A model generated the notes under the pieces. That model had not been told where the DNA came from. It ran no database searches and was given only the letters and a program-made list of their open reading frames with translations. Below are positions 62,201 through 64,000 of a stretch of 64,000 nt of DNA, one piece after another. The position numbers and the translations under genes are program-made. Positions within the stretch are counted from its first letter, which is position 1. Every line of letters starts with the position of its first letter. Source of the DNA: Lacticaseibacillus daqingensis (GTDB taxonomy: Bacteria > Bacillota > Bacilli > Lactobacillales > Lactobacillaceae); NCBI RefSeq assembly GCF_003946115.1, contig NZ_RHOH01000001.1:468200-532199 (forward strand). The letters run 5' to 3'.

Positions 62201-64000
62201 GGGCCCGTCGATTGACGCAACGCTTAGCCAGATGATCAACACGAAAGAAGCTGTTGACGGCGAAGCGGTCGTGACCGTTGTTTACACGCAGGACGAAGTT
62301 GAACCGAAGCTCGTTGAGCATGAGGCGCCAAATGACCCGCAAGACCCATATTACGACGGCACGCACAAGACGCTCACCGTGACGGTCAAGGGCGTGAAGG
62401 ACGGTGCAACCACCGCACTTGATACCCAAGACCTGCTTTATACCCGGACCTACACAACGGATGAGAACGACGTGAGTGGCACCGTTGTCTCCTATGGGGC
62501 CTGGGTTGCCGTTGGGGGCTATCAGACTGTGATCCCGAACGAGGCTGGCTACACGGCGACCCCTAACGCTGTCACCGAGAACACGCAAGACGACGACGGG
62601 GTCTCGATTAAGCAGACCGAAACGCTGATGCTGTCGGTTGAAAAAGACACCGATGTGACCGCCACTGTCACCGTGACCTTCAACAAGGCCGTGGCTGAAA
62701 CCGGAACAGGGACCGTCCACTACGTTTATCAAAACGTGGACGGCACCGAGTTGCTTGATCCGGTCACCGTTTCCGGTGCCATCGGGGATGTGTACGACTA
62801 CGACGTGCCAGAAACCGTTAGCGGTGCAGACTTTGACCTGGACGATGCGAACGGGACCTTAGACACTGGGACCCTGTATTACTATGCCACCGCAGACATC
62901 AACGGCGGCCAGATCAATAACCTGGCCGATGACAGTAACAGTGACAAGGCCTTTGGCACGCAGGGGCAAAACATCTGGGTCATTTACGTGGCCAAGCCGA
63001 AGGACGCGCTTGTCCCCGTCTTTGAACCGATTTTGGATCAGAACAATGAAACCATCGGCTACAATATTCTGATGGACGGTGAGATCGTTGGCACCATTAA
63101 CGATGGTGAAACCCCAACCGTAACCCCGAGCATGGACGAAAACGGTCAGGTCGCAGGCTATGTGTTCGAGCTGAATGGCCGGACTTACACGATCCTGAAC
63201 GGTCAAAAAGGAGATAAAGGCGATACAGGTGAAGCAATCACCGTGACCGGCCAGTCGGTTGACGATGATGGTGATGTCATTATTGACTTCAGCGACGGTT
63301 CAAGCCTCACCCTACCAAGCACGACTTCTGAAATCAGCGTGACTCCGAAGGTCGAGGATGGCCAGACTGTCGGCTATACCCTGACGGTTGACGGCACCCC
63401 TTATGACATCGTCAACGGGAAAGACGGCATCGGCATTGAGAGCCAAACCAAGGATGCGGACGGTAACGTGACCGTCACCCTGACTGACGGTTCCTCCTTC
63501 GTCATTGAAAAAGGTGATAAGGGTGACCAAGGTACCGCAGGTACAAATGGTCAAAGCGCCTTTGAGCTGTGGCAGACCTCTGATCCTGACAATGCAGGCA
63601 AGACGGAAGCCGACTTCCTGAAAGCACTGAAGGGTGCGGACGGGAAGAGCGCTTATCAAGTCTGGGTTGACGCAGGCAATGAAGGTAATGAAGAAGACTT
63701 CTTGAACGGCCTGGATGGGAAGAGTGCGTTTGAGATCTGGCAGGGCTTGGACGGTAACGCGGACAAGACCGAGGAAGACTTCATCGCTAGCCTGAAGGGT
63801 GAAAAAGGTGATAAGGGTGACACTGGGGCCAAGGGTGACCAAGGTACCGCAGGTACGAATGGTCAAAGCGCCTTTGAGCTGTGGCAATCATCTGATCCCA
63901 AAAATGCAGACAAGACGGAAGAAGACTTCCTGGCAGCGCTGAAAGGTGCGGACGGGAAGAGCGCTTATCAAGTCTGGGTTGAAGCAGGCAATGAAGGTAG
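59202..64000 (+). CDS. Giant mucin-binding, collagen-like surface adhesin (3' truncated)
   Basis: The frame is open for 1599 codons to the window edge. The N-terminus has a KxYKxGKxW-type signal (RMYKAGKFW, residues 17-25) followed by a hydrophobic stretch. Then: an Ig-like domain (about 60-190), nine GDT/GNT triplets (215-241), MucBP-type domains (about 249-745; e.g. VNYRYLDENGEIAGTAQ, VKLVDEDGNPV, VSLVDESGNAL), two related beta modules with EHEAPNDP/WHDAPDDP and HKTLTVTV, then collagen-like GDKGDTG segments alternating with SAFELWQ/SAYQVWV modules. AGGAGGG precedes the ATG. The C-terminal anchor lies outside. Probably binds mucus; export by accessory Sec is possible. Confidence 0.85.
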   Translation, partial: MRNQQLRSTNPTAKNYRMYKAGKFWRFAFTMFAGTMIGTGVVVGTSLISDSGIQVVRAAKGDPITSESRPVDLGNLINGVMVHATVTVQGIDDGSGHIDIHQPVTVTVDGLPPEVLWEDISIANAATGVKSERIRLDFSIVDTVTGWFGTYKSTHVTGAQGFKYEIPADTLTEIFGETGGQMEVYVQPLSQKPTIPGDAIVSNNDGDVTPTDGTGDTGDTGDTGNTGDTGDTGDTGDTGDTGTVTPATDALTVNYRYLDENGEIAGTAQTQNIDETGKIDFTPYNPPAGYAFTASETELSDTGMLAGDIQTATEGATDFASLNKLMSGFSMTKPSTFLDGDIHSITITYHGKKSAAAPVTVKFANEDDPEDILRADIKLPGNLGDTVDFSSIDKTLEHYTLDSSRDGTAQTLTFSDQPQTVTVYYKDIKYTATVKLVDEDGNPVTNVRGESEYVLGPAVYNTKFNMDHPDFAPGFEVDGYTVVAGTPDSFYMGDNNDLVFVVTYQKKQGSGVVDLIDQATNQAVETDKQTEYAYDGALGDTVDFAALGIDKTIDGYVLVQDNTLAAHTIAEDDKPVVIFYKKKAAVTVELVDSNGSVLDLADQETTYTFDSTAAGEIGVGDVVDLSTVAIDKDVPGYTLVSDPTTSDYTVTDGENLLKIQYEKIANGTLTVSLVDESGNALKNTDGQSAYTLTGEAGTAIDWTKAAINKTVTGYTLKADLTTEPYTFTKTADKLQLVYIKDKQTVFTPDDPGTLGDPTGTMQKDLIATVTVNVKYTGDAGLTGLPSEKDDVSDVTVYRTATTDANDKVTYTPWTTDPSGVGGSNDTVLIAALVDNQTNIPTVSGATGRFLTGTNQDITSADIQSGGLGAANVTSAQPVNVGSMTATPYTVTRTVNYTAVAPDLQWHDAPDDPSDPLYAETHKTLTVTVNTVKDGETTKAVDTQTLELTRQYQFDANGSSNEATDYGEWTKTTDYQTYTPAVIAGYTATPATVTSTSATEAGPSIDATLSQMINTKEAVDGEAVVTVVYTQDEVEPKLVEHEAPNDPQDPYYDGTHKTLTVTVKGVKDGATTALDTQDLLYTRTYTTDENDVSGTVVSYGAWVAVGGYQTVIPNEAGYTATPNAVTENTQDDDGVSIKQTETLMLSVEKDTDVTATVTVTFNKAVAETGTGTVHYVYQNVDGTELLDPVTVSGAIGDVYDYDVPETVSGADFDLDDANGTLDTGTLYYYATADINGGQINNLADDSNSDKAFGTQGQNIWVIYVAKPKDALVPVFEPILDQNNETIGYNILMDGEIVGTINDGETPTVTPSMDENGQVAGYVFELNGRTYTILNGQKGDKGDTGEAITVTGQSVDDDGDVIIDFSDGSSLTLPSTTSEISVTPKVEDGQTVGYTLTVDGTPYDIVNGKDGIGIESQTKDADGNVTVTLTDGSSFVIEKGDKGDQGTAGTNGQSAFELWQTSDPDNAGKTEADFLKALKGADGKSAYQVWVDAGNEGNEEDFLNGLDGKSAFEIWQGLDGNADKTEEDFIASLKGEKGDKGDTGAKGDQGTAGTNGQSAFELWQSSDPKNADKTEEDFLAALKGADGKSAYQVWVEAGNEG
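59844..59924 (+). repeat. Nine-fold GDT collagen-like repeat in the adhesin
   Basis: Nine 9-bp units encoding Gly-Asp-Thr (one Gly-Asn-Thr), residues 215-241. Third-base choices vary between units, so the repeat is kept at the protein level more than at the DNA level. Confidence 0.85.
63511..64000 (+). repeat. 312-bp tandem repeat of the adhesin (continues past the window)
   Basis: AAGGTACCGCAGGTAC-type sequence at 63529 recurs at 63841, and CGGGAAGAGCGCTTATCAAG at 63641 recurs at 63953, both 312 bp (104 residues) apart. Near-identity suggests recent duplication or gene conversion. Each unit has a GDKGDQG collagen-like stretch and two or three SA(F/Y)(E/Q)(L/V/I)W modules. Confidence 0.85.

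Noticed and set aside
61845..62732. 295-residue minus-strand frame inside the adhesin
   Set aside because: It is a shadow of the repeat-rich adhesin gene; its composition mirrors the opposite strand and it lacks family resemblance. The same holds for the other minus-strand frames between 59500 and 63900.

Overview
The window looks like the chromosome of a high-GC member of the Lactobacillaceae, most like the Lacticaseibacillus group. The evidence is the gene content: a spaC-spaB-spaA-srtC-type sortase pilus cluster, a gnb-like N-acetylgalactosamine PTS operon, a T-box-controlled trpS, a KxYKxGKxW-type adhesin signal, BrnQ, PepT, HelD, LemA, and strong AGGAGG ribosome binding sites with occasional TTG or GTG starts. 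The species assignment is inference; no rRNA is present.

Layout. 1-9426: peptide and amino-acid metabolism (dipeptide epimerase fragment, S15/CocE-type hydrolase, aminotransferase-PepT operon with a divergent LysR gene), an AlkD-like protein and an MFS exporter. 9423-16610: RNase HI, two Cof-type HAD phosphatases, a histidine phosphatase, BrnQ, an aldo/keto reductase, and two spacers (9891-10519 and 14177-14799) filled with nested palindromic elements. 16798-25728: a complete sortase-assembled pilus operon and a convergent wall-anchored GH3 glycosidase. 26377-37096: UvrA2-like ATPase, nitroreductase/MarR pair, HD protein, tRNA-Thr, an rsgA with an apparent frameshift, CPBP protease, HelD and a flavin disulfide oxidoreductase.

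37629-45138 is a tight seven-gene operon: PTS EIIBC, a PurB/PcaB-like lyase, a YdjC-like deacetylase, malic enzyme, fumarase, an RpiR regulator and PTS EIIA. I read it as a candidate undescribed route that imports a phosphorylated sugar conjugate, splits off fumarate, and runs fumarate to malate to pyruvate. 45173-52391 holds trpS with its T-box, Dps, LemA/TPM, MATE, signal peptidase I, a candidate antisense-side small RNA and a third HAD protein. 52709-58800 is the GalNAc catabolic operon (GntR, AgaS, mannose-family PTS B-C-D-A, GalNAc/GlcNAc-6-P deacetylase). 59202-64000 is the start of a very large mucin-binding, collagen-like adhesin that runs off the window.

Together, the pilus, the anchored hexosaminidase-type enzyme, the GalNAc operon and the MucBP adhesin suggest a bacterium adapted to host or mucosal glycans. 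The most unusual items are the fumarate-releasing PTS operon and the nested-hairpin repeat family that sits upstream of two Cof-type phosphatase genes.
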